Counted from the first letter of the stretch, positions 24,036 through 32,790 are shown. The stretch: 64,000 nt of DNA from Nocardioides sediminis (GCF_003047295.1 NZ_PZYZ01000008.1:1-64000); one strand, 5' to 3'. The notes: a model not told the origin generated them from the letters alone. Made by a program: numbers and translations.

Positions 24036-24506
24036 GTGGACGAGGCAACCTGGGCGGCGCTCGCCGCGACCCTGACCCTGCTGGGACTCGCGTGGACGTG
24101 GATCTCCTTCCGCCGCCGCGGGGTCCCGGGGGCCATGCGCGCCCTCGGCTTCACGATGCTGCCCGTGGCCGCGTTCCTCACCGGCACCCTGGAGATGTTC
24201 ACCGAGATCGCGGGCTCGGTGACCGACTGGGCCTCCGGCCTGGTGCTCAGCCCGGCCACGTGGACCGGGATCGGACTGGCCGGTTTCGGAGTGGTCCTCA
24301 TCGTGCTGTCGGGCGTGCTGCGCGACCGGCAGCTCGGTCGGGCCGCGGGTGACGCGGGCGCCGCCGCGGTGACCGACAGCCCGCGCTCCTCGAGGCGGCG
24401 CGACCTCCCGGAGGCCTCCTCGACCCGTGCTCCCCGCCAGGAGCCGGTCGTGGACGACGAGATGGCCGAGATCGAGGCACTGCTGAAGAAGCGCGGCATC
24501 CAGTGA
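24036..24506 (+). CDS. Small membrane protein of unknown function
   Basis: This 156-aa protein has about three hydrophobic segments (residues about 5-22, 35-55 and 70-90) and a charged, Arg/Ser/Glu-rich cytosolic tail ending EIEALLKKRGIQ. I do not recognise a catalytic motif. The GTG start sits directly after GGAGGG, which is too close for a normal ribosome site, so the start could be shifted. It overlaps the next gene by GTGA and leads a three-gene operon with an aldolase-like enzyme and a P-loop kinase. Confidence 0.75.
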   Translation: MDEATWAALAATLTLLGLAWTWISFRRRGVPGAMRALGFTMLPVAAFLTGTLEMFTEIAGSVTDWASGLVLSPATWTGIGLAGFGVVLIVLSGVLRDRQLGRAAGDAGAAAVTDSPRSSRRRDLPEASSTRAPRQEPVVDDEMAEIEALLKKRGIQ

Positions 24507-25732
24507 GCCGAGCGCCGGCGGACGGGTTCGTCGAGCGCAACCGGCTCTGGGCCCGACTGGGCGCCGCCGTCGCGGCGCACCCCGAGCCACTGGCGACGCC
24601 GATCGCCGTGGTGGACCTGGACGCGTTCGACGCCAACGCCGACGACCTGGCCCGGCGGGCGGCGGGCAAGCCCGTCCGCGTCGCCTCGAAGTCGCTGCGC
24701 GTGCCGAACCTGATCGCCCGCGCCCTGGACCACGACGGCTTCTCGGGCGTGCTGGCCTACACCGTCGCCGAGGCGCTCCACCTGCACGAGACCGGCACCA
24801 GCGACGACATCGTCGTGGCCTACCCGAGCGTCGACGCCGGGGCGCTGGCGCGGCTGGCGGGCTCCGAGGAGGCCGCCTCCGCGATCACCATCATGGTCGA
24901 CGACGTCGCCCACCTCGACGCCGTCGACGCGGTCCGCGACTCCCCCGCCGTCCCGGTGCGCGTGGCCGTCGACGTCGATGCCGGGCTGCGCGTGGGCGGC
25001 CAGCACGTGGGGCCGAAGCGCTCCCCCCTGTACGACGGGGCGGCAGTGACCGCGCTCGCGCGCGAGGTCGTCGGCCGGCCGGGCTTCGTCCTGGTCGGGG
25101 CGATGACCTACGAGGGACAGGTCGCCGGCGTGCCCGACGACGTGCCGGGCCAGCGCGCGAAGTCCCTGCTGGTCCGCCGCCTCAAGCAGGCATCGGTCGC
25201 CCAGCTCGAGGACCGTCGGCGCGAGGTCGCCGACGCGCTCGCGTCCCTGGCCGACCTGGAGTTCTGGAACGGCGGCGGCTCCGGGTCCGTGGAGTCGACC
25301 GTGGCCGACCCGGTGGTCACCGAGGTGGCCGCGGGATCGGGCCTGCTGGTGCCGGCACTGTTCGACCACTACCAGGCCTTCGCGCCCCGCCCGGCGGCGT
25401 ACTTCGGCCTGCGGGTGACCCGCAAGCCCTCGCCCGCCATGGCGACGGTGCACGGGGGCGGCCTGATCGCCTCCGGGCCGGTCGGGGACGACCGTGCCCC
25501 GCTCCCGTGGGCGCCCCCGGGCCTCCACCTCACCGGCCTCGAGGGCGCCGGCGAGGTGCAGACGCCACTGACGGGCCACCCGGCCGCCATGCTGGGGATC
25601 GGCGAGCTGGTGTGGTTCAGGCACGCCAAGTCGGGCGAGCTGTTCGAGCACGTCAACGACGTCCACCTCGTGCGCGGGGACCGGATCGTGGCGACCGTGC
25701 CGAGCTACCGCGGCCTGGGCCACGCCTGGTGA
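24503..25732 (+). CDS. PLP-dependent D-threonine aldolase / D-serine dehydratase-like enzyme
   Basis: This 409-aa protein has the alanine-racemase-type PLP barrel. IAVVDLDAFDANADDL is followed by VRVASKSLRVPN, whose lysine (about residue 63) should bind PLP. The C-terminal beta domain contains HGGGLIASGP and GELVWFRHAKSGELFEHVND, resembling the metal site of D-threonine aldolase and D-serine dehydratase. It therefore probably acts on a D-amino acid or beta-hydroxy amino acid; the substrate is unknown. GTGA overlaps link it to both neighbours. Confidence 0.83.
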   Translation: MSRAPADGFVERNRLWARLGAAVAAHPEPLATPIAVVDLDAFDANADDLARRAAGKPVRVASKSLRVPNLIARALDHDGFSGVLAYTVAEALHLHETGTSDDIVVAYPSVDAGALARLAGSEEAASAITIMVDDVAHLDAVDAVRDSPAVPVRVAVDVDAGLRVGGQHVGPKRSPLYDGAAVTALAREVVGRPGFVLVGAMTYEGQVAGVPDDVPGQRAKSLLVRRLKQASVAQLEDRRREVADALASLADLEFWNGGGSGSVESTVADPVVTEVAAGSGLLVPALFDHYQAFAPRPAAYFGLRVTRKPSPAMATVHGGGLIASGPVGDDRAPLPWAPPGLHLTGLEGAGEVQTPLTGHPAAMLGIGELVWFRHAKSGELFEHVNDVHLVRGDRIVATVPSYRGLGHAW

Positions 25733-26280
25733 TCGACCCGCAGGAGGTGCTGGCCCACGCGCTGTCCCGCCGGCCCACGCTCGGCCCCGGTCGGCTGGTG
25801 TGCATCGACGGCCTGGCGGGCTCCGGCAAGACGACGCTGGCACTGGGGGTCGCCGCCGCGACCCCGGCCCGGCTGCTGCACACCGACGAGCTGCTCGAGG
25901 GGTGGGGCGGGCTGCCGGGCCTGGCCGCGACCCTCGACCGGGTGCTCCGCCCGTTGTCCGAGGGCCGGGCGTCCTCCTGGACGCGGTGGGACTGGCACGC
26001 CTCGGCCTGGGCCGAGTCGTACCCCCTCTCCCCCGGCGGCCTCCTGGTCGTGGAGGGGGTCGGCGCCGCCCCCGCGCGCATCGATGACCTCGTCACCACC
26101 CGGGTGTGGGTCGAGGCTCCCCGCGACGAGCGACTCCGTCGGGGCCTGGCGCGCGACGGGGAGCAGATGCGGCCGCAGTGGGAGCAGTGGCTGGACGACG
26201 AGGAGGCCCTGCACGCCCGGGAGCGCACCCGGGACCGCGCCGACCTCGTCTACGAGACCGGCTCCTCCACCAGCGCGTAG
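25729..26280 (+). CDS. Uridine kinase-like P-loop kinase
   Basis: This 183-aa protein has a Walker A motif IDGLAGSGKTTLA near residue 25, a LLVVEGVGAAPARIDD Walker B-like region near residue 105, and an Arg-rich lid (APRDERLRRGLARDG). It looks like a small nucleoside or sugar kinase, but the substrate is unclear. The GTG overlaps the previous stop (GTGA). Its last 31 nt overlap the convergent acetyltransferase gene, so both 3-prime ends are constrained by the same bases. Confidence 0.8.
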   Translation: MIDPQEVLAHALSRRPTLGPGRLVCIDGLAGSGKTTLALGVAAATPARLLHTDELLEGWGGLPGLAATLDRVLRPLSEGRASSWTRWDWHASAWAESYPLSPGGLLVVEGVGAAPARIDDLVTTRVWVEAPRDERLRRGLARDGEQMRPQWEQWLDDEEALHARERTRDRADLVYETGSSTSA

Positions 26281-27215
26281 CTGTCCTGCCGGTAGCGCAC
26301 CCCGTAGCCGGCGCGCTCGTAGATCCCGAGCGCCCCCGTCGGGTTCCGGGTGTCCACGTCCAGGCTCGACCTGTCGAACCCGGCCGCCCGGCACGCCCGC
26401 AGGGTGTGCGCCAGCAGGTGGGTGGCGAGGCCCCGGCCGCGGTGGGCGGGCAGCGTGCCGACGTAGGCGACGTACGCCTCGCGCCCGGCCGCGCCGGAGC
26501 GCGCGATCTCGTACTCGTGCACGAAGACGTACGCCGCGACCGCGCCGTCCGACCGCGGGTCCCGGAGCACGAACGACTGGTCGTGGCGGGCGTGGGCGGC
26601 GTGGACCATGAAGGAGGTCCACGTCTCCTCGTCCACCGCGCTGCCGTTGGGGTAGTCGGCGAAGGCCTCGTTGTGGGCCGTCCGCAGCTCCTCGGCCGTG
26701 GCCGGGTCGAAGGCGCCGACGACGAGGTCGTCGGGCAGCGCCGGGACCGGCAGGTCGGTGAGGTCGGAGAACATCAGGAAGTTGTGGCGGTCGACGACCA
26801 GCCCGTGGTCGGACAGCAGCCGCGCCTGGTCCTCCCGGCCGGCCAGGGCCCGGGTCTGGAAGCGGGCCCGGGTCGTGCCACCGTGCTCGGCGTGCAGTCG
26901 GCGGGCCGCGGCCAGGGCCCGGCCGAACATCTCGGTTCCGAACCCCTTACCCAGGCGGGCCGGATCGACGTCGCCGAACAGCAGGAAGTGCTGGGCGCCG
27001 TCGTGCGGGGCCCGGGGCAGGATCGCGGTGTAGGCCACCAGGTCCGCGCCGTCCCAGCCGCCCTCGACGACCACGCCCGGGTAGTCGGCCAGCAGCTCGC
27101 GCACCTCGGCCGCGGACAGCTCGAAGCCGGTCGGGTGGTCCGCGGCGACCCGGGCCATCAGGGCAGCGACGTCCTCGGAGTCCTCGGGGGTCACCGGTCG
27201 GTGGGCGAGTGCCAT
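26250..27215 (-). CDS. Tandem-GNAT acetyltransferase
   Basis: This 321-aa protein has two GNAT folds: a degenerate N-terminal one (about 1-160) and a more complete C-terminal one (about 165-321) with the acetyl-CoA loop TLPAHRGRGLATHLLAHTL and NPTGALGIYERAGY. Mycothiol synthase MshD has the same double architecture, but residues differ and this is not clearly MshD. The ATG has TACGCT ending 7 nt upstream (27223-27228), a leaderless layout. It is divergent from the permease operon. Confidence 0.85.
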   Translation of the reverse strand: MALAHRPVTPEDSEDVAALMARVAADHPTGFELSAAEVRELLADYPGVVVEGGWDGADLVAYTAILPRAPHDGAQHFLLFGDVDPARLGKGFGTEMFGRALAAARRLHAEHGGTTRARFQTRALAGREDQARLLSDHGLVVDRHNFLMFSDLTDLPVPALPDDLVVGAFDPATAEELRTAHNEAFADYPNGSAVDEETWTSFMVHAAHARHDQSFVLRDPRSDGAVAAYVFVHEYEIARSGAAGREAYVAYVGTLPAHRGRGLATHLLAHTLRACRAAGFDRSSLDVDTRNPTGALGIYERAGYGVRYRQDSYALVEEPVS

Positions 27216-27243
27216 GGGCGGCAGCGTAGGGCCCCTGTGAGCG

Positions 27244-27299
27244 TTGACACACGCCGAAGGGTCGTGTCACAGTAATTTGTACGTACGTGTTGTACGTAC
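27244..27299 (+). promoter_or_regulatory. Promoter and GTACGTAC operator repeats of the acid-sugar operon
   Basis: TTGACA (27244-27249) is a good -35 box, with TCACAG 17 bp downstream as a weak -10. Just after it, two identical GTACGTAC palindromes (27279-27286 and 27292-27299) are spaced 13 bp apart, and ACGTAC-GTGTT-GTACGT forms a perfect dyad between them. A repressor here would block the permease-kinase-PdxA operon. The GntR regulator at 30541 is the obvious candidate, though that is inference. Confidence 0.6.
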
Positions 27300-27326
27300 G
27301 ATTGGATCGACCGGAACGGACTGACG

Positions 27327-28361
27327 ATGACGACCACCTCCCCCGAGCGCGAGATCCTCCCGCTCTACCAGATGATGAACCGCATCCCTGGCGGTCTGAT
27401 GCTGATCCCCCTCGTGATCGGCTCGGTGCTGGGCACCTTCGCACCCGGCTTCCTCGGCCTGGGCTCGTTCACCACTGCCCTGTTCGCCGAGAGCGCCCTG
27501 CCCCTGATCGCGCTGCTGATCTTCGCCACCGGCACCCAGGTGACCGTCAAGACGAGCGGACCGGTGCTGGCGACGGCCGGCGTGGTGCTGCTGTGCAAGA
27601 GCGTCATCCCGGCCACCCTGGTCATCCTGCTCGGCACGGTGGTCGGGATCGACGGAATCCTCGGCGTCTCGATCCTCGCGCTGCTCGTCGCGGTCGACAA
27701 CAGCAACGGCGGGTTGTGGCTGGCCTTCACCGGACGGTACGGCGACAAGCGTGACCGTGGCGCCTACATCGCCTCTGCGATCAACGACGGCCCGTTCTTC
27801 TCCCTGCTCTTCCTCGGCGCCTCGGGCCTCGCCGAGATCCCGGTCAGCGCCATGGTCGCCGCGGTCATCCCCTTCGTCCTCGGCATGGTGGTCGGCAACC
27901 TCAACCCGCACTGGCGCGAGGTGCTCCGCCCGACCCCCGCGATCGTGATCCCGTTCTTCGCCCTGGCGCTCGGCACCGGCATCGACCTCAACGCCATCGT
28001 GACCGGCGGTGCCGCCGGCATCGCGGTCGGCATCGTCGTCGCACCCGTCACCGGGCTGCTGACCTACCTCGGCTACCGGTTCCTGCTGCGCCGCGGCTAC
28101 CGCTCGGGCATCGGATTCGCCGCCGGCACCACCGCGGGCAACGCCATCGCCACGCCCGCGATCGTCGCCCTGGCCGACCCCCGCTTCGAGCCGTACGTCG
28201 AGACCGCGACCGCCCAGGTCGCCGCGTCGGTGCTGGTGACCGCGATCATCGCTCCCCTCCTGGCCTCCGCCGCGCTCAAGCGCGAGGGCGGGCTCCTGAC
28301 CGAGGAGGAGGTCGCGCGCATCGACGACATGGAGCTCGGCATCAAGGAGCCACAGCTGTGA
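27327..28361 (+). CDS. KdgT-family sugar-acid permease
   Basis: This 344-aa membrane protein has about ten helices and matches the 2-keto-3-deoxygluconate permease family. It begins with LYQMMNRIPGGLMLIPLVIG, and ALLVAVDNSNGGLWLAF, INDGPFFSLLFLG and GFAAGTTAGNAIATPAIVA are family-like. The neighbours process four-carbon sugar acids, so the likely cargo is threonate or erythronate rather than KDG. A similar KdgT-kinase-PdxA2 trio exists in Salmonella. It overlaps the kinase gene by GTGA. The start has only a weak ribosome site. Confidence 0.9.
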   Translation: MTTTSPEREILPLYQMMNRIPGGLMLIPLVIGSVLGTFAPGFLGLGSFTTALFAESALPLIALLIFATGTQVTVKTSGPVLATAGVVLLCKSVIPATLVILLGTVVGIDGILGVSILALLVAVDNSNGGLWLAFTGRYGDKRDRGAYIASAINDGPFFSLLFLGASGLAEIPVSAMVAAVIPFVLGMVVGNLNPHWREVLRPTPAIVIPFFALALGTGIDLNAIVTGGAAGIAVGIVVAPVTGLLTYLGYRFLLRRGYRSGIGFAAGTTAGNAIATPAIVALADPRFEPYVETATAQVAASVLVTAIIAPLLASAALKREGGLLTEEEVARIDDMELGIKEPQL

Positions 28362-29491
28362 GGGTGCTCGTCCTGGCTGACGACCTCACCGGCGCCTCGG
28401 ACACCGTGGTCCAGTTCGCCCATTCCGGCTGGTCCTCGCTCCTGTCCCTCTCGGGCGGCTGGCGCGAGGAGCCGACCGAGGACGCGGTCGCGCTCACGCT
28501 GGACACCCGTCGCGACCCGCAGGCCGAGCGCATCACCGCCCGGGCGACCGCCGACCTGGCCACCGGTGCGGTCTACCTCAAGATCGACTCCACCGTCCGC
28601 GGCCGGGTCGCCGAGCAGGTCCGCGGCGCGCTGACAGGCGTCCGGCGGCGCCGCCCCGCGGCGTACGCGGTCGTCTGCCCGGCCTACCCCGCGCTCGGCC
28701 GCACCGTGGTCGACGGCGTCGTCCTGGTGGACGGGACGCCGGTGCACGAGGGCGCCGCCGGACGGGACCCGGTCACGCCCGTGACCGAGTCCGACCTCAC
28801 CCGGCTGCTGCCCGGGAGCGTGCGGATCCCCGCGACCGACGGCCCGGTGTCCGGACTCGAGGCCGCGTTGCGCGAGGCCGGGACAAGCCACGACGTGGTC
28901 GTCGTGGACGCCCGTGACGACGCCGACGTCGAGCGCCTCGCCGCAGCCGTCGCCGCGATCGGGCCCGACGCGCTGCCGGTCGGTTCCGCCGGGCTGGCGG
29001 GTGCGCTGGCGCGCGCCTGGAGCGAAGGCACCCACCGGGCCGGCGCACCCACCACACCGCCCGTTCCCACCGGTCGGGCCCTGGTGGTGGTCTCCTCGCT
29101 GCACGAGGTGGCCCGCGCCCAGGCCCGTGCGCTGGGCGAGACCGCCGAGGCCGGCACGGTCGACGTGCTGCTCACCCCCGACCGCCCCGAGCACGGGGCG
29201 GCCGAGACCCGCGCCCACGACATCGCGGCGCAGGCGTCCGCGATCCTCGACCGGGGCGAGCACGACCTCCTCGTGCTCGTCGGCGGCGACGGGGCCGCCG
29301 CCACGCTCAACGTCCTCGGCGCCGCGGGCATCCGCGTCGCCGACGCGCCCGTCGAGGGGGTCCCGCTCGGCACCATCGTCGGCGGGCGCCATGACGGGCT
29401 GGCCGTCGCCACCAAGGCGGGCGGCTTCGGCGACCCCACCACCCTGATCCGCCTGTTCACCGCAGTCCGCGCCCTAGGAGCACCCTCATGA
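28358..29491 (+). CDS. Four-carbon acid sugar kinase (DUF1537 family)
   Basis: This 377-aa kinase should phosphorylate D-threonate or D-erythronate at O4. The N-terminal domain begins VLVLADDLTGASDT and has YLKIDSTVRG. The C-terminal ATP-binding domain has LLVLVGGDGAAATLNVLG and IVGGRHDGLAVATKAGGFGD. It lies between the permease and a PdxA-type dehydrogenase, the arrangement in which DUF1537 kinases were assigned to acid-sugar catabolism. Stereochemistry cannot be read from sequence. It overlaps both neighbours by 4 nt. Confidence 0.88.
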   Translation: MRVLVLADDLTGASDTVVQFAHSGWSSLLSLSGGWREEPTEDAVALTLDTRRDPQAERITARATADLATGAVYLKIDSTVRGRVAEQVRGALTGVRRRRPAAYAVVCPAYPALGRTVVDGVVLVDGTPVHEGAAGRDPVTPVTESDLTRLLPGSVRIPATDGPVSGLEAALREAGTSHDVVVVDARDDADVERLAAAVAAIGPDALPVGSAGLAGALARAWSEGTHRAGAPTTPPVPTGRALVVVSSLHEVARAQARALGETAEAGTVDVLLTPDRPEHGAAETRAHDIAAQASAILDRGEHDLLVLVGGDGAAATLNVLGAAGIRVADAPVEGVPLGTIVGGRHDGLAVATKAGGFGDPTTLIRLFTAVRALGAPS

Positions 29492-30519
29492 CCCTTCCCG
29501 TCCTCGGCATCACCCTCGGCGACGTCGCCGGCATCGGCCCCGAGATCACCCTGCGCACCCTGCTGGAGCACGACGACCTCCGGCAGGAGTGCGTGCCGGT
29601 GGTGCTCGGCGATGTCGGCGCGCTGCGCCGGGCCGCTGCTGCCGTCGGGGTGGACCCCTCCGTCGTGGTGGCCGTCGAGCACCCGTCGCAGGCCACCAAC
29701 GACCCGCGTCTGGTCGAGGTCGTGCAGGTCGGCGAGCTGATGGCCGACGTCCCGGTCGGCGAGCTCAGCGCTGCAGCGGGCGACGGGTCCTACCGGTTCG
29801 TCGTCGCGGCCTGCGACCTGGCCAAGGAGGGCGCCATCGACGGCATCGTGACGGCGCCGCTCAACAAGGCGGCCATGCACGCGGGCGGCCACAAGTACCC
29901 CGGCCACACCGAGCTGCTGGCCGAGCAGTTCGGGGTCGAGAACTTCTCCCTCGTGCTCTCCGCCGGAGACCTGTACTTCTTCCACCTGACCACGCACGTC
30001 TCGCTCTCCGACGCGATCGCCGGGATCACGCCCGAGCGCACGCGCGACGTGCTGGACCTCGCGCACGCCTTCGCGGACGCCCTCGGCCGCCCCGAGACGC
30101 CGATCGGGGTGGCGGGCCTGAATCCTCACGCGGGTGAGGACAGGCTGTTCGGCGACGAGGACGCCGACGTGCTCGCCCCGGCGATCGAGGCCGCCCGCGA
30201 GCGCGGCATCGACGCCCGGGGCCCGCTCCCCGCCGACGCCCTCATCCCCCAGGCCGTCCGCGGCAAGTGGGAGCTGGTCGTCGTCTGCTACCACGACCAG
30301 GGCCACGCGCCGTTCAAGGCCGTGTACGGCGACGACGGGGTCAACATCACCGTCGGGCTCCCGGTGGTGCGGGTGTCGGTCGACCACGGGACCGCCTTCG
30401 ACATCGCGGGCCAGGGCGTGGCCCGGGAGGCCAGCCTCGTGCTCGCCACCCGACGCGCCGCTGCCCTCGCTCCCGGCTGGGACGCGGTGTGGAAGACGGC
30501 CTCCCAGGTCACCGTGTGA
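29488..30519 (+). CDS. PdxA2-type 4-phospho-threonate/erythronate dehydrogenase
   Basis: This 343-aa NAD enzyme oxidises and decarboxylates the kinase product to dihydroxyacetone phosphate. LGITLGDVAGIGPEI, TAPLNKAAMHAGGHKYPGHT, VAGLNPHAGE and YHDQGHAPFKAVYG are PdxA-family motifs, including the metal-binding histidines. It could be confused with the vitamin B6 enzyme PdxA, but its place in an acid-sugar operon argues for PdxA2. The ATG overlaps the kinase stop. Together the two enzymes form a complete route from sugar acid to glycolysis. Confidence 0.88.
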   Translation: MTLPVLGITLGDVAGIGPEITLRTLLEHDDLRQECVPVVLGDVGALRRAAAAVGVDPSVVVAVEHPSQATNDPRLVEVVQVGELMADVPVGELSAAAGDGSYRFVVAACDLAKEGAIDGIVTAPLNKAAMHAGGHKYPGHTELLAEQFGVENFSLVLSAGDLYFFHLTTHVSLSDAIAGITPERTRDVLDLAHAFADALGRPETPIGVAGLNPHAGEDRLFGDEDADVLAPAIEAARERGIDARGPLPADALIPQAVRGKWELVVVCYHDQGHAPFKAVYGDDGVNITVGLPVVRVSVDHGTAFDIAGQGVAREASLVLATRRAAALAPGWDAVWKTASQVTV

Positions 30520-30540
30520 GTGCCCCCTAGGCTGGCACGC

Positions 30541-31356
30541 GTGACCCAGAACGCGACCTCCCGACGCGTCCCGCTGCACGCCAAGGTCGCCCAGTCGCTG
30601 CGCCAGCGGCTCGAGAGCCGGGACCTGCGTCCCGGCGACCTGTTCCCGACCGAGGCCGCGCTCCAGGAGGAGTTCTCCGTCTCGCGCTCGGTGGTGCGGC
30701 AGGCGCTGGCGAGCCTGGAGGCCGACGGCCTCATCCGCAAGGTGCAGGGGCGCGGCTCGGTGGTCGCCGACCACAGGGAGGTCCATCGCGACGTCCTCTC
30801 GCCCGGGTTGACGCTCCGGCCCGGGCACCACGGGGCGGTGCGGACCCACGTGACGTCGTACGAGCTGGTCCCCCGCCCCGACCACCTGCGCTCCATCACC
30901 GGTGAGCAGGTGCTCGAGGTGGGACGGCTCCGGTCGGTGGGCGACGTGGTGCTCAGCTACATCCGCACCTGGCTGCCGGCCGACGTCGCGGACGCCGTCG
31001 ACGCCGACGCCCTCGAGGACGCCTCGCTCCACCAGCTGCTCGCCGACCGCCTCGACCGGCACGTGTCCGGCGGCCAGAACCAGATCCGCGCCGTGGCGGC
31101 CACGTCCCGGCTGGCGGAGCTCCTCGGCGTGGCCGAGGGCTCGCCGCTCCTGCTCCTCGAGGGTCGCAGCGTGGACCGCGACGGTGTCACGCTCGAGGAG
31201 TTCTCGACCTGGCACCGCGGCGACCAGGCCGCCTTCGACGTGGAGGCGATGCCGCCCTCGGCCCGCGACGCCGTCCCCACCGACCGGGACAGGATCGACC
31301 GGCTGGCCGACACGGTGCAGGCGGTCCTGGCCGAGCTGGAGCGGCTGCGCCGCTGA
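30541..31356 (+). CDS. GntR/HutC-family regulator (UTRA domain)
   Basis: This 271-aa repressor-type regulator has an N-terminal GntR winged helix (about 10-80: LRPGDLFPTEAALQEEF, SRSVVRQALASLEADGLI) and a UTRA effector domain (about 95-255). It lies 21 nt after pdxA2. The GTG start at 30541 has TAGGCT (30528-30533) ending 7 nt upstream, so it can be transcribed from its own leaderless promoter. It probably senses the sugar acid or a phosphorylated intermediate and binds the GTACGTAC repeats before the permease gene. Confidence 0.9.
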   Translation: MTQNATSRRVPLHAKVAQSLRQRLESRDLRPGDLFPTEAALQEEFSVSRSVVRQALASLEADGLIRKVQGRGSVVADHREVHRDVLSPGLTLRPGHHGAVRTHVTSYELVPRPDHLRSITGEQVLEVGRLRSVGDVVLSYIRTWLPADVADAVDADALEDASLHQLLADRLDRHVSGGQNQIRAVAATSRLAELLGVAEGSPLLLLEGRSVDRDGVTLEEFSTWHRGDQAAFDVEAMPPSARDAVPTDRDRIDRLADTVQAVLAELERLRR

Positions 31357-31374
31357 TCCACCTAGGGTGGCGCC

Positions 31375-32322
31375 ATGCCTCCCACACCCCGTGTCGCACC
31401 GAGCGGCGACCAGTACGAGATCTCGGCCGCCGGCTACCGCGCGGTGGTCACCGAGAGCGGCGCGGCCCTGCGCGTGCTCGAGCACCACGGCCGCCCCCTG
31501 GTGGACGGGTTCGGCGAGGAGGAGATGTCCTCCGGCGGACGCGGTCAGCTGCTGATGCCGTGGCCCAACCGCATCCGCGACGGTCGCTACTCCTTCGGTG
31601 GACGCGACCACCAGCTCGCCCTGACCGAGCCCAAGCGCTCCCACGCCTCCCACGGCCTGGCCCGGTGGGCCGCCTGGACCCTCGAGGAGCACACCGCCAA
31701 CTCGGTGTCGCTCGTCTACCGGGTGATGGCGCAGAGCGGCTACCCCTGGGCGGTGGACCTGCACGTGCTCTACGACCTCAGCGCCGACGGCCTCGCCGTC
31801 ACCCAGACGGCGACCAACCTCAGCGGGGAGCCCGCGCCGTACGCCTGCGGAGCCCACCCCTACCTGTGCGTCGGCGAGGGCATCGACGACCTCGAGCTCA
31901 CCCTGCCGGCGGGCACCCTGGCCGTCCCCGACGACCGCCTCATCCCCGTCGAGGTCGTCCCCGTGGACGCGGAGCACGACTTCCGCTCCCCGCGCCGCAT
32001 CGGGTCGATGGTCTTCGACGAGGCGTACGGCGACCTGTCCCGCACCGACGGCGTCGCGACCACGCTCCTGCGCGACCCCGCCGACGGGCACGGCGTGGCC
32101 CTGTGGGTGGACGAGCGGCTCCCGTGGCTGCTGGTCTACAGCGGCGACGACGTCCCCGGCAAGGAGCGGCGCTCGCTGGCGGTCGAGCCGATGACGGCTC
32201 CGGCCAACGCCTTCAACTCCGGGACGGACCTCGTCACGCTGGCCCCGGCGGGCGAGCCGGGCGACGAGCTGTCGGTCACGTGGGGCATCCGCGCGACCGC
32301 TCCCGAGGACGCCGGCGACTGA
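31375..32322 (+). CDS. Aldose 1-epimerase family protein
   Basis: This 315-aa mutarotase-fold protein interconverts sugar anomers. The catalytic histidines are in SHASHGLARWA (about 86-95) and YACGAHPYLC (about 160), and the catalytic Glu in LAVEPMTAPANAF (about 270). The ATG has TAGGGT (31363-31368) ending 6 nt upstream, a leaderless start. It may not belong to the acid-sugar operon, since the substrates of that pathway are open-chain acids. Confidence 0.9.
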   Translation: MPPTPRVAPSGDQYEISAAGYRAVVTESGAALRVLEHHGRPLVDGFGEEEMSSGGRGQLLMPWPNRIRDGRYSFGGRDHQLALTEPKRSHASHGLARWAAWTLEEHTANSVSLVYRVMAQSGYPWAVDLHVLYDLSADGLAVTQTATNLSGEPAPYACGAHPYLCVGEGIDDLELTLPAGTLAVPDDRLIPVEVVPVDAEHDFRSPRRIGSMVFDEAYGDLSRTDGVATTLLRDPADGHGVALWVDERLPWLLVYSGDDVPGKERRSLAVEPMTAPANAFNSGTDLVTLAPAGEPGDELSVTWGIRATAPEDAGD

Positions 32323-32338
32323 GACCGGCGACCCGGTC
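32323..32338. terminator. Possible bidirectional terminator hairpin
   Basis: GACCGG-CGAC-CCGGTC is a perfect 6-bp stem with a 4-nt loop that exactly fills the 18-nt gap between two convergent stop codons (32322 and 32341). It has no U-run on either side. Confidence 0.5.
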
Positions 32339-32340
32339 GC

Positions 32341-32790
32341 TCAGCGGTCGATCAGCGCCCGCAGCCCGCGCACGGCGTTCCGGGCCCGGTCGCCGTCGGT
32401 CTGCTGGATGGCGAGCACGGACACGGTCGTGCCGTCGGCCAGGTCGAGCGTGGCCCAGGGCGCGCCGGTCGGGAGCCGGATCGCCACGACCTGCGCCCAG
32501 TCGTAGACGTGCTTCCGGTAACCGTTGACCACGACGAGGCCCGTCTCCCGGGCCACCACCCGGGACCGGGCCAGGGCGTAGCCGACCGCGGCGTAGCACA
32601 GTCCGAGCGCGACGATCGTGGACCGCTGGAAGAGGGTGAACCGGGCCCGCACCGACGGGTCGAAGCCGTACCACGCGAACGCGCACACCAGCACCAGCAT
32701 CCCGCCGAAGAACAGCACGGCCAGCCGGACGCCCAGCGGGCGCCAGGTGTGCGGGAGGCTCACGGTGGCGGGGTCAGATGCGGCAGGCAT
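32341..32790 (-). CDS. Membrane-anchored PH-domain protein
   Basis: This 149-aa protein has two helices (about 18-40 and 60-78) followed by a bacterial PH-like domain (about 80-145: RETGLVVVNGYRKHVYDWAQ, LADGTTVSVLAIQQTD). Small proteins of this form, such as mycobacterial CFP-6, are common in actinobacteria and their function is unknown. It overlaps the end of hisG by 17 nt and so is coupled to hisEG. The ATG is the best start because it precedes the first membrane helix. Confidence 0.82.
   Translation of the reverse strand: MPAASDPATVSLPHTWRPLGVRLAVLFFGGMLVLVCAFAWYGFDPSVRARFTLFQRSTIVALGLCYAAVGYALARSRVVARETGLVVVNGYRKHVYDWAQVVAIRLPTGAPWATLDLADGTTVSVLAIQQTDGDRARNAVRGLRALIDR

Noticed and set aside
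26250..27215. Assignment of the tandem GNAT as mycothiol synthase MshD
   Set aside because: The architecture is similar, but sequence in both halves differs from mycobacterial MshD, so the name is not justified.
28684..32091. Long minus-strand open frame under the acid-sugar operon
   Set aside because: The plus strand encodes a kinase, PdxA2, GntR and an epimerase with intact motifs; the antisense product shows codon-shadow composition.
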